Below the pieces are notes generated by a model. That model was not told the DNA's origin. It saw only the letters and a program-made list of their open reading frames with translations, and made no database searches. DNA of 64,000 bases from Verrucomicrobiales bacterium. Lineage in GTDB: Bacteria > Verrucomicrobiota > Verrucomicrobiia > Limisphaerales > CAIMTB01. Shown here piece after piece: positions 55,445 to 63,515 of this stretch (its first letter is position 1; each line of letters opens with the position of its first letter). The stretch is from contig JAEUHG010000106.1 of the NCBI GenBank assembly GCA_016795425.1, forward strand, positions 1 through 64,000. The letters run 5' to 3'. The position numbers and the translations under genes are program-made.

Positions 55445-56112
55445 GTGGATGCTTCCTGCGGGATGGCCACAAAACGCACGGCGTCGCCGGGTTGAAAGAG
55501 GAATGCCTTGGGATCGGCGCTGCGGGCAAGGGTGGTGTCGACGATATTCAAAGGGGTTCGGCCGATGAGGTTCCAGCCACCGGCGGTCGCGGCGGGATAA
55601 ATGCCCGTGTGTTCGCCGCCGATGGCCACCGATCCGGTCGGTACGGAGGTGCGCGGCGTTTCGAGGCGCGGTGTATGCAATCGGCGGTCGAGTCCGCTCA
55701 GGTAGGGAAAGCCGGGTGCGAATCCGAGCAGGGCCACCCGGTAATTGCCGGCGGCGTGGAGCGCGATGACCTCTCGCACGGAAAGCCTGGCTTTGGCGGC
55801 GACGGCCGGAAGGTCAGGTCCGTCATAGATCACAGGTATTTCGAGTGTCCGTTCCGGGGCGACGGTTGACTTGATGCCGCGAAATGCGGCGCCGAGGACG
55901 ACGGAGAGCCATCGAGGGTCGGGGCGAGTGCCCGGCGTGAATTCGAGGAGCAGCGTCGTGAATCCCGGCGTGATTTCGGCGAGACCGACCGGGGGATGTT
56001 GTTCGAGGTGGCGCTGCAGTGCGAGGCCGCGGGCGAAGGCGGCTTCATGGCCTTGCGGGGTATGCCGCACCAGCAGGGCGTCGGGGCCAAAGGGATCGAT
56101 CCTGATGTCCAT
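55441..56112 (-). CDS. pxpB: 5-oxoprolinase subunit PxpB (KipI family)
   Basis: 223 residues. FGPDALLVRHTPQGHEAAFARGLALQRHLE, TPGFTTLLLEFTPG and the strongly conserved ALLGFAPGFPYLSGLDRRLHTPRLETPRTSVPTGSVAIGG...TAGGWNLIGRTP define the AHS1/KipI family. First gene of pxpBCA. The 204 bases upstream, shared with the divergent LolA-like gene, contain an AT-rich segment near 56130-56140 but no promoter I can defend. Confidence 0.93.
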   Translation of the reverse strand: MDIRIDPFGPDALLVRHTPQGHEAAFARGLALQRHLEQHPPVGLAEITPGFTTLLLEFTPGTRPDPRWLSVVLGAAFRGIKSTVAPERTLEIPVIYDGPDLPAVAAKARLSVREVIALHAAGNYRVALLGFAPGFPYLSGLDRRLHTPRLETPRTSVPTGSVAIGGEHTGIYPAATAGGWNLIGRTPLNIVDTTLARSADPKAFLFQPGDAVRFVAIPQEAST

Positions 56113-56316
56113 GGGTCACAGGGCGGCTTTAGAATTCAAAGGCAACGATGGGAGGTGCGGGGGCCACGGGGTGGCGGATGGCGGGCGATTGGCCGGTGAT
56201 GTGGGAAAGGGCGTGGTGGATGGGCGAAAGGATGCCAAAAGAGGTCGCCTGCCGCCAGTCAGCAGGAGCCGAGGCGTCGACTTGCGCGGGTGCGGTGTTC
56301 CACCCAACCTGCCCCG

Positions 56317-57165
56317 ATGAGCGACGGTTTCAGCCGCTTACGCGGATGTTTGGCGTTGGCGATCCTGCTTTGCGGCGCGGTCAATGGCCGGGCGGATGGA
56401 GGGACGATGGAGGCGACGCTACCCGAGGCCTCGCAGGTGATTCGCCGGATGATCGAGCGTTCCAAAGCGGTGTCCGCCAACACCAATGCCCCGGTTTGTC
56501 TCTTCGACAAGTTGGCCGTTTATGAAACGCTGGATTCTGGGGGCATGGTGAAGCGTGCGAAGGAGAAGTTGTATGAAGTGACGATTAGGGCGGGCATGAC
56601 CTCGAACCATTTGGTGGCGGTGGAAGGTCGGCGGTTATCCACGGAGGAAAGTGTGATATTGAGCGAGAAGGAGCGGCGATGGCGGGATAGCTATGCCGGC
56701 GGGCGCGGCGGGGGGACGACGGAGCGGATGGATGACATCGTGAACGAGCAGCTTTTCTCGCGGTTCGAAATCCGATGTGTCGGACGCGAGAGGGTCCGGG
56801 ACCGGAGGTGCCTGGTGCTGGACCTCAAGCCCAAGGCAGGCGAGCTGCCTTCTGACCGATTGATGGACCGGGTGATCAACCTCTTGAACGGCCAGCTTTG
56901 GGTCGACGAATCGGAGTTTGAGATCGTCCGGGCCGAGGTTCGGACGGTCGGGACCTTGCGTCTGTGGGGAGGCGTCCTCGGGTCCCTGGAATTCCTGCAG
57001 CTTCACGTCGATCGTGAGCGGTCGGTGTTTGGGGTTTGGTACAACCGTCATTTTGAGGTGAATCTGCGGGGACGGAAGCTGTTTTCGCCGATGCTGATTC
57101 GGGCGCGGGAGATCGGAAGCCGGATTCGATTGGCAGGCCAGTCGGTGAGTCCGATGGACCGATGA
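56317..57165 (+). CDS. Secreted LolA/RseB-fold-like protein of unknown function
   Basis: 282 residues with a signal peptide (GCLALAILLCGAVNG). The body alternates strands in a way reminiscent of outer-membrane lipoprotein-sorting (LolA/MucB-like) domains: CVGRERVRDRRCLVLDLKPKAG and LNGQLWVDESEFEIVRAEVRTVGTLRLWGGVLGSLEFLQLHVDRE. The fold call is by pattern only. It precedes the DUF1501-sulfatase pair by 35 bases on the same strand and may share its transcript. Confidence 0.55.
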   Translation: MSDGFSRLRGCLALAILLCGAVNGRADGGTMEATLPEASQVIRRMIERSKAVSANTNAPVCLFDKLAVYETLDSGGMVKRAKEKLYEVTIRAGMTSNHLVAVEGRRLSTEESVILSEKERRWRDSYAGGRGGGTTERMDDIVNEQLFSRFEIRCVGRERVRDRRCLVLDLKPKAGELPSDRLMDRVINLLNGQLWVDESEFEIVRAEVRTVGTLRLWGGVLGSLEFLQLHVDRERSVFGVWYNRHFEVNLRGRKLFSPMLIRAREIGSRIRLAGQSVSPMDR

Positions 57166-57200
57166 TTGCCGGTTGGACGGAAAGCCGATAGGAAGGGGAT

Positions 57201-58727
57201 ATGTCATCCCGGTGGCACACTCACGCTCCGTTTATGCGTCGTAGGACTGCGGGTGGCCGGACTTCCCGGAGGGAATTTCTGTGGAACTTGGGGGGCGGTT
57301 TGGGAGGTGTCGCTCTCACGCAATTGCTCGGTGCCCAGAATCTTCTCGCCAGTCCGACGCCGGGGCGGGCGGCGTTGCGTCCCGACGGCGGCCTGCATCA
57401 CGCGCCAAAGGCGAAGCGGGTGGTCCAATTCTTCATGGCCGGTGGCGCGAGCCACATCGATCTCTGGGATTACAAACCCGAACTGGTGAGGCGGCACGGG
57501 CAGGCGTCGGATTTTGGCGAGCATGTCGAGGCGTTCCAAGATGGTCTGGGGCCCTGGAAGGCGCCGGTTTGGCCATTCAAACCCTATGGTTCGTGCGGAA
57601 AACTTCTGGCGGAACCGGTCGCGGCGCTGGGCAGGACCGCGGATCAGATGGCGTTCGTCCACAACATGGTGGGGAAGAGCGGCGTCCACAGCGCGGGCAC
57701 CCTGCTGCAGACCACCGGTTTTCAGTTACCCGGGTTTCCGGGGTCCGGCTGTTGGGTGGGGTATGGTCTGGGCTCGTTGAATGACAACCTTCCCACGTTC
57801 GTGGTGCTTCCGGATCACCGGGGATTGGGATCGAACGGTACGAAGAACTGGGACAGCGCCTTCCTGCCGGCGGATTCCCAGGGCGTGGCCATTTACCCGG
57901 GCACGGAGCATCCCGTCGCCCATCTGTTTCCGCCGGGCGCTGATTATGTGACCGCGGCATCGGAGCGCGATGGGTTGTCACTGTTGACCCGGCTCAACCA
58001 GGTCCATGCCAGCCAACACGAGGGGGATGCGCGGTTGGAAGCGCGCATTCGCGCCTACGAATTGGCGGCCCGCATGCAACTGGCCGCGCCTGAGGCGCTT
58101 GACCTGTCCAAGGAACCCGCCCATGTCCTGAAGCTGTACGGTCTTGATCACGGCCTGACCTCATTCGACAAGGAGATCAACGCGGTGGAGGAGATCGACT
58201 ATTTCTCGCGAAAATGCCTGGTGGCCCGGCGACTTCTCGAGCGCGGGGTGCGTTACGTGCAGATCTGGTCGGGCAATGACAATAGTTTTCCCCGGCGCAA
58301 CTGGGATTCGCATGAGGATGTGGAGCGCGATCACGGACCGCTGGCGACGGGCATGGCGGTGGGTGCGGCGGCTCTGATTGAGGATTTGAAACAGCGCGGA
58401 CTGCTGGACGACACGATCGTGATGTGGAGCACGGAGTTTGGCCGGATGCCGAGTACGCAGGGTGGCAAGGGCCGGGATCATAATCCGTATTGTTTCACGA
58501 CGTGGCTGGCCGGGGGCGGCATTCGCGGTGGTGTGACATGCGGGTTGTCCGACGAGTGGGGCTACAAGCCTGCGGATCGGTCCAGTCCAACCCAGATCTA
58601 CGACATTCACGCCACGGTTCTCCATTTGATGGGGGTGGATCACACCCGTTTGACCTACCGGCACAACGGCATTGATCGGCGTCTGACCGACGTGCACGGG
58701 CATGTCATTCGGGAGCTGCTGGCATGA
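57201..58727 (+). CDS. DUF1501 protein (Tat-exported, sulfatase-superfamily-like)
   Basis: 508 residues. Tat signal with SRREFLWNLGGGLGGVALTQLLG. The DUF1501 body shows VVQFFMAGGASHIDLWDYKPEL, FVHNMVGKSGVHSAGTLLQTTGF, YVQIWSGNDN and MWSTEFGRMPSTQGGKGRDHNPYCFTTWLAGGGIRGGVTCG, with metal-type Asp/His clusters of the alkaline phosphatase/sulfatase superfamily. Usually it stands next to a DUF1549/DUF1553 cytochrome protein, absent here. AAGGGG precedes ATG 57201. Its stop overlaps the sulfatase start (ATGA), so the two are co-translated. Confidence 0.92.
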   Translation: MSSRWHTHAPFMRRRTAGGRTSRREFLWNLGGGLGGVALTQLLGAQNLLASPTPGRAALRPDGGLHHAPKAKRVVQFFMAGGASHIDLWDYKPELVRRHGQASDFGEHVEAFQDGLGPWKAPVWPFKPYGSCGKLLAEPVAALGRTADQMAFVHNMVGKSGVHSAGTLLQTTGFQLPGFPGSGCWVGYGLGSLNDNLPTFVVLPDHRGLGSNGTKNWDSAFLPADSQGVAIYPGTEHPVAHLFPPGADYVTAASERDGLSLLTRLNQVHASQHEGDARLEARIRAYELAARMQLAAPEALDLSKEPAHVLKLYGLDHGLTSFDKEINAVEEIDYFSRKCLVARRLLERGVRYVQIWSGNDNSFPRRNWDSHEDVERDHGPLATGMAVGAAALIEDLKQRGLLDDTIVMWSTEFGRMPSTQGGKGRDHNPYCFTTWLAGGGIRGGVTCGLSDEWGYKPADRSSPTQIYDIHATVLHLMGVDHTRLTYRHNGIDRRLTDVHGHVIRELLA

Positions 58728-60211
58728 ATGGCGGGGATTTCTCGGCGGCGTGGCTAGCCATGGTGAAACGTTTAACCCTCCTCGGGGCACTGCTGTTCGC
58801 GTTGGGCGCGGAAGCGGCAATGCGTCCCAACTTCATCCTTCTGTTCTCCGATGATCAACGCGCCGACACCCTCGGGGCCTGGGGAAACCGGCACATTCGC
58901 ACGCCCAACCTCGATCGCCTGGTATCTCAGGGCACTTCGTTTCGCGGCAATTACTGCTTCGGTTCCAACAGCGGCGCGGTCTGCATTCCGAGCCGGGCCA
59001 TGTTGATGAGCGGCCGGACCTGGCTGAATCTCAAGTCGGACCTGTCCGGCACGACCCTTCTTCCTGAGTGGCTGGGGCGATTGGGCTACGCCACCTTCGC
59101 GACGGGAAAATGGCACAACGAGCGGCCTTCCTTCACGCGCGGGTTTCAGCGGGGAAAATCGGTGTTCTTTGGCGGCATGGCGGATCACACCAAGGTGCCC
59201 GTGGTGGATTGGGACGGCGCGCAATTCTCCGGGGTCCGTACGGCGCCGAAGTTTTCGAGCGAGACCTTTGCTGACGCCGCAGTCGAGTTTCTCGAGGGCT
59301 ACCGAGGCGAGCAGCCGTTCTTTTGTTATGTCGCTTTCACGGCCCCGCATGATCCGCGCAATCCGCCCGAAGCCTACCGGGAGATGTATTACCGGAAGCG
59401 CCCGCCGCTTCCGCCAAACTTCTTGCCGCGGCACCCATTCGACCAGGGTTGGGTCAAAGGCTTGCGCGACGAGAATCTGGCGGCCTACCCACGGACGCGT
59501 GAGGTGCTGGGCGACCAGCTCTGCGAGTACTATGGACTAATCACGCACATGGACGAGCAGATCGGCAGGATTTTGCGTGTCCTGGACAGGACACCGCACG
59601 CCACCAACACCTATGTCATCTTTGCGGCGGACTCCGGGTTGGCAATCGGCAGTCACGGTTTGCTCGGGAAACAGAATGTCTACGAGCATTCGATGCGCAG
59701 CGCTTTGGTGATTGCCGGTCCGGGTGTTCCGAAGGGCAGGCAGATACGGGCGTTCACCTACCTGCTGGACCTTTTTCCGACGGTCGCGGATGTGCTCGGC
59801 GAATCGGGCCCGGAGGGTTTGGTGGGCCATAGTCTCAGGCCGCTTTGGACTGGAACGCAGAATCGCGTCCGGGAGTCGGTGTTTCTGCCATTCACCGACA
59901 CCATGCGGGCGGTGCGGGATGAGCGGTGGAAACTGATCGTGTACCCCAAAATCAACCGCCGTCAGTTGTTCGATTTGCGTCGGGATCCGCATGAAACAAG
60001 GGATTTGGCAGGTGAAGAGCGGCACCAGGGGCACATCGAGCGGTTGACCCGCCTGATGCGGGAGTGGCAGGCGAAGACCGGGGATCGCGTGGCGCTCGAG
60101 TCCGACCAACCCAGGAGCGGCGAGTGGAGTGCGGACGGATACATCAGGAAGCCTGACGAGTGGCAACCTGGGTGGATCGTGGAGAAGTACTTTGGCGATG
60201 GCGCCCGCTGA
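58724..60211 (+). CDS. Secreted sulfatase
   Basis: 495 residues with a signal peptide; ATG 58760 ([18 protein letters not shown]) is an alternative start. [21 protein letters not shown] gives the metal Asp pair (43, 44). [14 protein letters not shown] is the sulfatase signature, with Cys87 expected to be converted to formylglycine. [42 protein letters not shown] and [11 protein letters not shown] follow in order (S1 family). No formylglycine-generating enzyme gene is in the window. A polysaccharide or glycan sulfate is the likely substrate. Confidence 0.93.
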   Translation: MNGGDFSAAWLAMVKRLTLLGALLFALGAEAAMRPNFILLFSDDQRADTLGAWGNRHIRTPNLDRLVSQGTSFRGNYCFGSNSGAVCIPSRAMLMSGRTWLNLKSDLSGTTLLPEWLGRLGYATFATGKWHNERPSFTRGFQRGKSVFFGGMADHTKVPVVDWDGAQFSGVRTAPKFSSETFADAAVEFLEGYRGEQPFFCYVAFTAPHDPRNPPEAYREMYYRKRPPLPPNFLPRHPFDQGWVKGLRDENLAAYPRTREVLGDQLCEYYGLITHMDEQIGRILRVLDRTPHATNTYVIFAADSGLAIGSHGLLGKQNVYEHSMRSALVIAGPGVPKGRQIRAFTYLLDLFPTVADVLGESGPEGLVGHSLRPLWTGTQNRVRESVFLPFTDTMRAVRDERWKLIVYPKINRRQLFDLRRDPHETRDLAGEERHQGHIERLTRLMREWQAKTGDRVALESDQPRSGEWSADGYIRKPDEWQPGWIVEKYFGDGAR

Positions 60212-60300
60212 GCGGAACACAGTCTGAAGACGGCGGCGGCCGCAGATTGGCAAGTGCCACGAGAACTGTCAGCCTCGTGGTCGCCAACGTTGGCTGTGTC

Positions 60301-60690
60301 ATGTCCTTGTTCGATCAAATCAAATTCAATGCCGACGGACTGGTTCCTGCCATCATCCAGGAACAGTCCACCGGCCGGGTCCTGATGATGGCCTGGATGA
60401 ACCGGGCTTCCCTTGAAACCACCCTGACCTCGGGGCACACGCACTTCTGGAGTCGGTCACGGCAAAAGTATTGGATGAAGGGCGAGTCATCGGGGCACGT
60501 GCAGAAGGTGAAGGACGTGGCGGTGGACTGCGACGGCGACACGCTGCTGATCCAGGTGGAGCAGATCGGCACGGCATGTCACGAGGGTTACAAGTCGTGC
60601 TTCTTCCGGTCGGTGGTGGCACCGACAACGGAACTGAAGGTTACCGAGCCGCAGTTGGTATCGCCGGAGAAGGTCTACGGCAAAAAGTAA
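60301..60690 (+). CDS. hisI: Phosphoribosyl-AMP cyclohydrolase
   Basis: 129 residues, a monofunctional HisI without the HisE half. [60 protein letters not shown] and [28 protein letters not shown] carry the Asp triad and the Cys residues that bind Mg and Zn. It catalyses the third step of histidine synthesis. ATG 60301 is the family start, 89 bases after the sulfatase. Confidence 0.95.
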   Translation: MSLFDQIKFNADGLVPAIIQEQSTGRVLMMAWMNRASLETTLTSGHTHFWSRSRQKYWMKGESSGHVQKVKDVAVDCDGDTLLIQVEQIGTACHEGYKSCFFRSVVAPTTELKVTEPQLVSPEKVYGKK

Positions 60691-60710
60691 GTCCCGGCAC
60701 CGGCCGGGAC
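60691..60710. other. Perfect GC-rich hairpin between hisI and the next gene
   Basis: GTCCCGGC-ACCG-GCCGGGAC: an 8-base stem with a 4-base loop beginning directly after the hisI stop and ending 4 bases before the next ATG. No T run follows on the plus strand, so it is not a plain terminator for hisI; on the minus strand it is followed by a T-rich stretch (from 60690 downward). It could also mask the ATG at 60715. Confidence 0.5.
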
Positions 60711-60714
60711 CGGA

Positions 60715-61308
60715 ATGGGGAAGGCGCGGTTCGGTGTGCTGCCATCCATGAACGGACTCGAGATTGATCGTGTGACCACGTTCGGGAGTCCGGAGTACCT
60801 CCTGTGCGCGCTGATCCTGTTGTTTGGTCGGGGCATGGATCTGCTGAGCACGTGGATTGCCACGCCGACCTTGGAATTGGAGGCGAATCCCATTGCGCGC
60901 TGGCTGGGCTGGCGAGCGGGTGTGGCGGTGAACCTGATCGCCTGTGGCGCGATTGCGTGGCTGCCGCTGGCGGCGGTGTCCGTGGCGACCATGAGCGTGA
61001 TGGTGGCGGCGCGGAACCTGCAGTCGGCTTGGTTGATGCGGGTGATGGGTGAACACGAATACCGGAGCTGGATCGCGGCGCGGTATCGGGAGACGGCGCG
61101 CGGCGTGTTCGTCATTTGCCTGGTGTTGCATGCCTCCTTGCTGGCGCTGGTCGGTGCCTGTCTCATGGTCTTTAGCCGCCAGCAACTGGTGCCTTTTGGG
61201 GTCGGGTTCGGCATCGTCACCTATGCGGTGGCGATCGCGCTCTTCACCGGCCTCGGAATGCGGCGCGCGGCGCGCCGTTGGGCGACTTTGGAGGGTAGGG
61301 TCGGATGA
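60715..61308 (+). CDS. Small integral membrane protein of unknown function (DUF5658-like)
   Basis: 197 residues with about four membrane helices (near 28-45, 68-98, 130-155 and 162-182). The conserved-looking stretch LFGRGMDLLSTWIATPTLELEANPIARWLGW resembles DUF5658-type membrane proteins (D-x-ST...E-NP). The function is unknown. ATG 60715 lies next to the hairpin after hisI; ATG 60748 is an alternative. It converges on the lytic transglycosylase gene with 33 bases between. Confidence 0.65.
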   Translation: MGKARFGVLPSMNGLEIDRVTTFGSPEYLLCALILLFGRGMDLLSTWIATPTLELEANPIARWLGWRAGVAVNLIACGAIAWLPLAAVSVATMSVMVAARNLQSAWLMRVMGEHEYRSWIAARYRETARGVFVICLVLHASLLALVGACLMVFSRQQLVPFGVGFGIVTYAVAIALFTGLGMRRAARRWATLEGRVG

Positions 61309-61341
61309 CGTCGCTCCGGATGATGGCGGCGCGAGGGAGCG

Positions 61342-62301
61342 TCAGGCGGTAGGTAGTTTGAGGGAAGCCAGGGCCTTGCCTTCACGCTTTCTCAGCAATG
61401 CCTCGAACTTCGGCACGTACATTTGCGTTTCCGCCGGCAGACTCGGGGCGATGGCGTCAAAGGTGGAGGCACGCCGCTGTTTCAAGGTGTTGGTGACGCG
61501 ACCCGGACCCGCGTTGTAGGCGGCCAGAGTGAGTCGCCAGTCCTTGAACTGCCGATGGAGTTGCCGAAGGTAATCGGCGGCGGCCCGAGCGTTCTTTTCC
61601 GGCACGAGCCGTTCGTCAGAGGGAGCGGTCTTAAGGCCCAGATCCTGGGCCGTGGCCGGCATGAGCTGGTACATGCCCGCCGCGCCGACCGGACTGCGAG
61701 CCTTGGGTTCGAAGCCCGACTCCAATTCCGCGAGCCAGACGAGTTCGGGTGGCACCCCGGACTTTCGAAACACGGGTTTGAGTTTGGGTACCCAGGCCAC
61801 CGCACCGGTGGGTTGTGGCTTTCCTTGGACTTCTTTGGTCCAGGCAGCCCGTGCCTGGTTGGGGGTCGGACTCACGGGAGCCGTCCGTGGCCGGTCGGCT
61901 GGGGGAGCGGGCGACGGGGCCGGGGTGGTGAGTTGATCCGCGACTTCGAAATAATCCGCGCGGGCGCGAAGCCACGCGGCGTAGGGGCGGGTCTCGGTAT
62001 GGGCCTGGAGCAAGGGTATGGCAGTATCGACCCATTCTTCGAGATCGCCGAGGGGTGCGATCTCATCTTCCTCCAACACTTCGACCAACTCGCGCAGGAT
62101 GGCTTCGACTTGTCGGGTGTCGCCCTGGGCAAGGCGTTGGAGGAGGCCGGTATCGAGGGGGTGTCCGAGCAGCTCCTGGCCCGCGGAGAGCAGTTCATGG
62201 AGTTGGCTGTGGGCGGACGGGGTGAGAGCGGCCATCGCGCACGCGGCAAGGAATGCGCGGCGGGTGGAATGAGTGCTAGCGATACGGGAGGCGCGATCCA
62301 T
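61342..62301 (-). CDS. Lytic transglycosylase (SLT domain)
   Basis: 319 residues. Signal with RRAFLAACAMAALTPSAHS, a helical N-terminal part (30-125), a Pro-rich linker (about 125-150) and an SLT domain: the catalytic Glu194 in LAELESGFEPKARSPVGAAGMYQLMPATAQDLGL, then AYNAGPGRV and ETQMYVPKFEAL. It cleaves the MurNAc-GlcNAc bond of peptidoglycan. ATG 62301 is chosen because the upstream part of the frame is rich in unlikely residues and overlaps the aroB promoter region. Confidence 0.9.
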   Translation of the reverse strand: MDRASRIASTHSTRRAFLAACAMAALTPSAHSQLHELLSAGQELLGHPLDTGLLQRLAQGDTRQVEAILRELVEVLEEDEIAPLGDLEEWVDTAIPLLQAHTETRPYAAWLRARADYFEVADQLTTPAPSPAPPADRPRTAPVSPTPNQARAAWTKEVQGKPQPTGAVAWVPKLKPVFRKSGVPPELVWLAELESGFEPKARSPVGAAGMYQLMPATAQDLGLKTAPSDERLVPEKNARAAADYLRQLHRQFKDWRLTLAAYNAGPGRVTNTLKQRRASTFDAIAPSLPAETQMYVPKFEALLRKREGKALASLKLPTA

Positions 62302-62369
62302 GGACACCGTCGAGCATGCCACCCGGTCAGGGAGCGGCAATGGTGATGAGCGGGTTCGATGGTCGCAGG

Positions 62370-62399
62370 TTGGTAACCAGCGGATTTCCCGGTTAGAAT
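62370..62399 (+). promoter_or_regulatory. Candidate aroB promoter, possibly leaderless
   Basis: TTGGTA (62370-62375), an 18-base spacer and TAGAAT (62394-62399) resemble a sigma-70 promoter. The -10 hexamer ends 6 bases before the aroB ATG, and no Shine-Dalgarno is present. Confidence 0.45.
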
Positions 62400-62405
62400 C
62401 CACGC

Positions 62406-63503
62406 ATGCGCAAGGTGCTGGTTCCATTGGGGGCGCGGAGCTACCCGGTGTTGGTGGATGGCGGGTTGATCGATTCGGTGGGCCCGAGATGTCGGGCGCA
62501 CGGGTGGGCGGCCCGGTGTGCCGTGATTGCCGACGGCAATGTGGCTCCTCGATTCGGACATCGTGTGATCACGAGTCTCAAGGATGCCGGATTCAATCCG
62601 ACCCTGATCACCTTGGAGCCGGGTGAGACCTCCAAACGGCTGCGGGTGGTGGAGAAGTGTTACGATGCTCTGGCCCGGCACCGGTTGGAACGGAAGTCTT
62701 TCATCGTGGCTCTCGGTGGCGGGGTGACCGGCGACCTGGCAGGGTTCGTTGCCGCGACCTATCTGCGGGGCGTACCTTTCGTCCAAATGCCGACCACGTT
62801 GCTGGCGCAGGTGGATAGTTCGGTGGGCGGGAAGGTCGGGGTGAATTTGTCGGCGGGAAAGAATCTCGTGGGCGCGTTTCTTCAACCCCGTCTGGTTCTC
62901 TGCGATCTGGCGACCCTCTCGACGCTGCCGGAGCGCGAGTATCGATCGGGGATCGCGGAGGTGATCAAGTATGGGATCATTTATGACGCCGCATTGTTCC
63001 GCCGGCTGGAACGTGACATGGAGGCCCTGCTGAAGAGGGACCTGGCCGTACTGGGTCCGGTGGTGGCCCGGTGTTGTGCGATCAAGGCGGATGTGGTTGG
63101 GCAGGACGAGACCGAGAGCGGGTTGCGGGCGATTTTGAATTTTGGTCACACCATCGGCCACGCCATTGAAGCCATCACGGCGTATGGCCGGTATCTCCAC
63201 GGCGAAGCGATCTCAGTAGGCCAAGTGGCGGCGGGGTTGCTGTCGGCGCGGCAGTGCGGATTGTCGACGACGGAAGTGGAGCGGATGCGGGCTTTGTTCG
63301 CTCGGGCGGGATTGCCGGTGTCGATTCGACTGACGAAGGCCCAGAGAATGCGGCTGCATGCGGCGATGCGTTTGGACAAGAAGGTGAAGGATGGCGAAAT
63401 CAAGTTTGTGCTGGCGCGGAGGATCGGCGAAGTCGCCTGGGGCCAGGCGGTGAAGGACACGGATATTGAAGCGGTGCTCGACGAGTTGGCACGCAACGCG
63501 TAA
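62406..63503 (+). CDS. aroB: 3-dehydroquinate synthase
   Basis: 365 residues. EPGETSKRLRVVEKCYDAL, ALGGGVTGDLAGFVAATYLRGVPFVQMPTTLLAQVDSSVGGKVGVNL and AGKNLVGAFLQPRLVLCDLATLSTLPEREYRSGIAEVIKYG are unmistakable; the Zn ligands Glu (IAEVIK), His (NFGHTIGHAIE) and His (YLHGEAIS) are present. It catalyses the second shikimate-pathway step. Start ATG 62406. A gene cut by the window edge follows after 12 bases. Confidence 0.97.
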   Translation: MRKVLVPLGARSYPVLVDGGLIDSVGPRCRAHGWAARCAVIADGNVAPRFGHRVITSLKDAGFNPTLITLEPGETSKRLRVVEKCYDALARHRLERKSFIVALGGGVTGDLAGFVAATYLRGVPFVQMPTTLLAQVDSSVGGKVGVNLSAGKNLVGAFLQPRLVLCDLATLSTLPEREYRSGIAEVIKYGIIYDAALFRRLERDMEALLKRDLAVLGPVVARCCAIKADVVGQDETESGLRAILNFGHTIGHAIEAITAYGRYLHGEAISVGQVAAGLLSARQCGLSTTEVERMRALFARAGLPVSIRLTKAQRMRLHAAMRLDKKVKDGEIKFVLARRIGEVAWGQAVKDTDIEAVLDELARNA

Positions 63504-63515
63504 CGAGGGAGAGGC

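Noticed and set aside
56116..56307. 63-codon Pro/Ser-rich minus-strand frame just upstream of pxpB
   Set aside because: Low-complexity composition, no ribosome site and no family; it occupies the divergent promoter region.
61872..63200. 442-codon minus-strand frame overlapping aroB and the lytic transglycosylase
   Set aside because: Both overlapped genes are secure; the frame has no domain.
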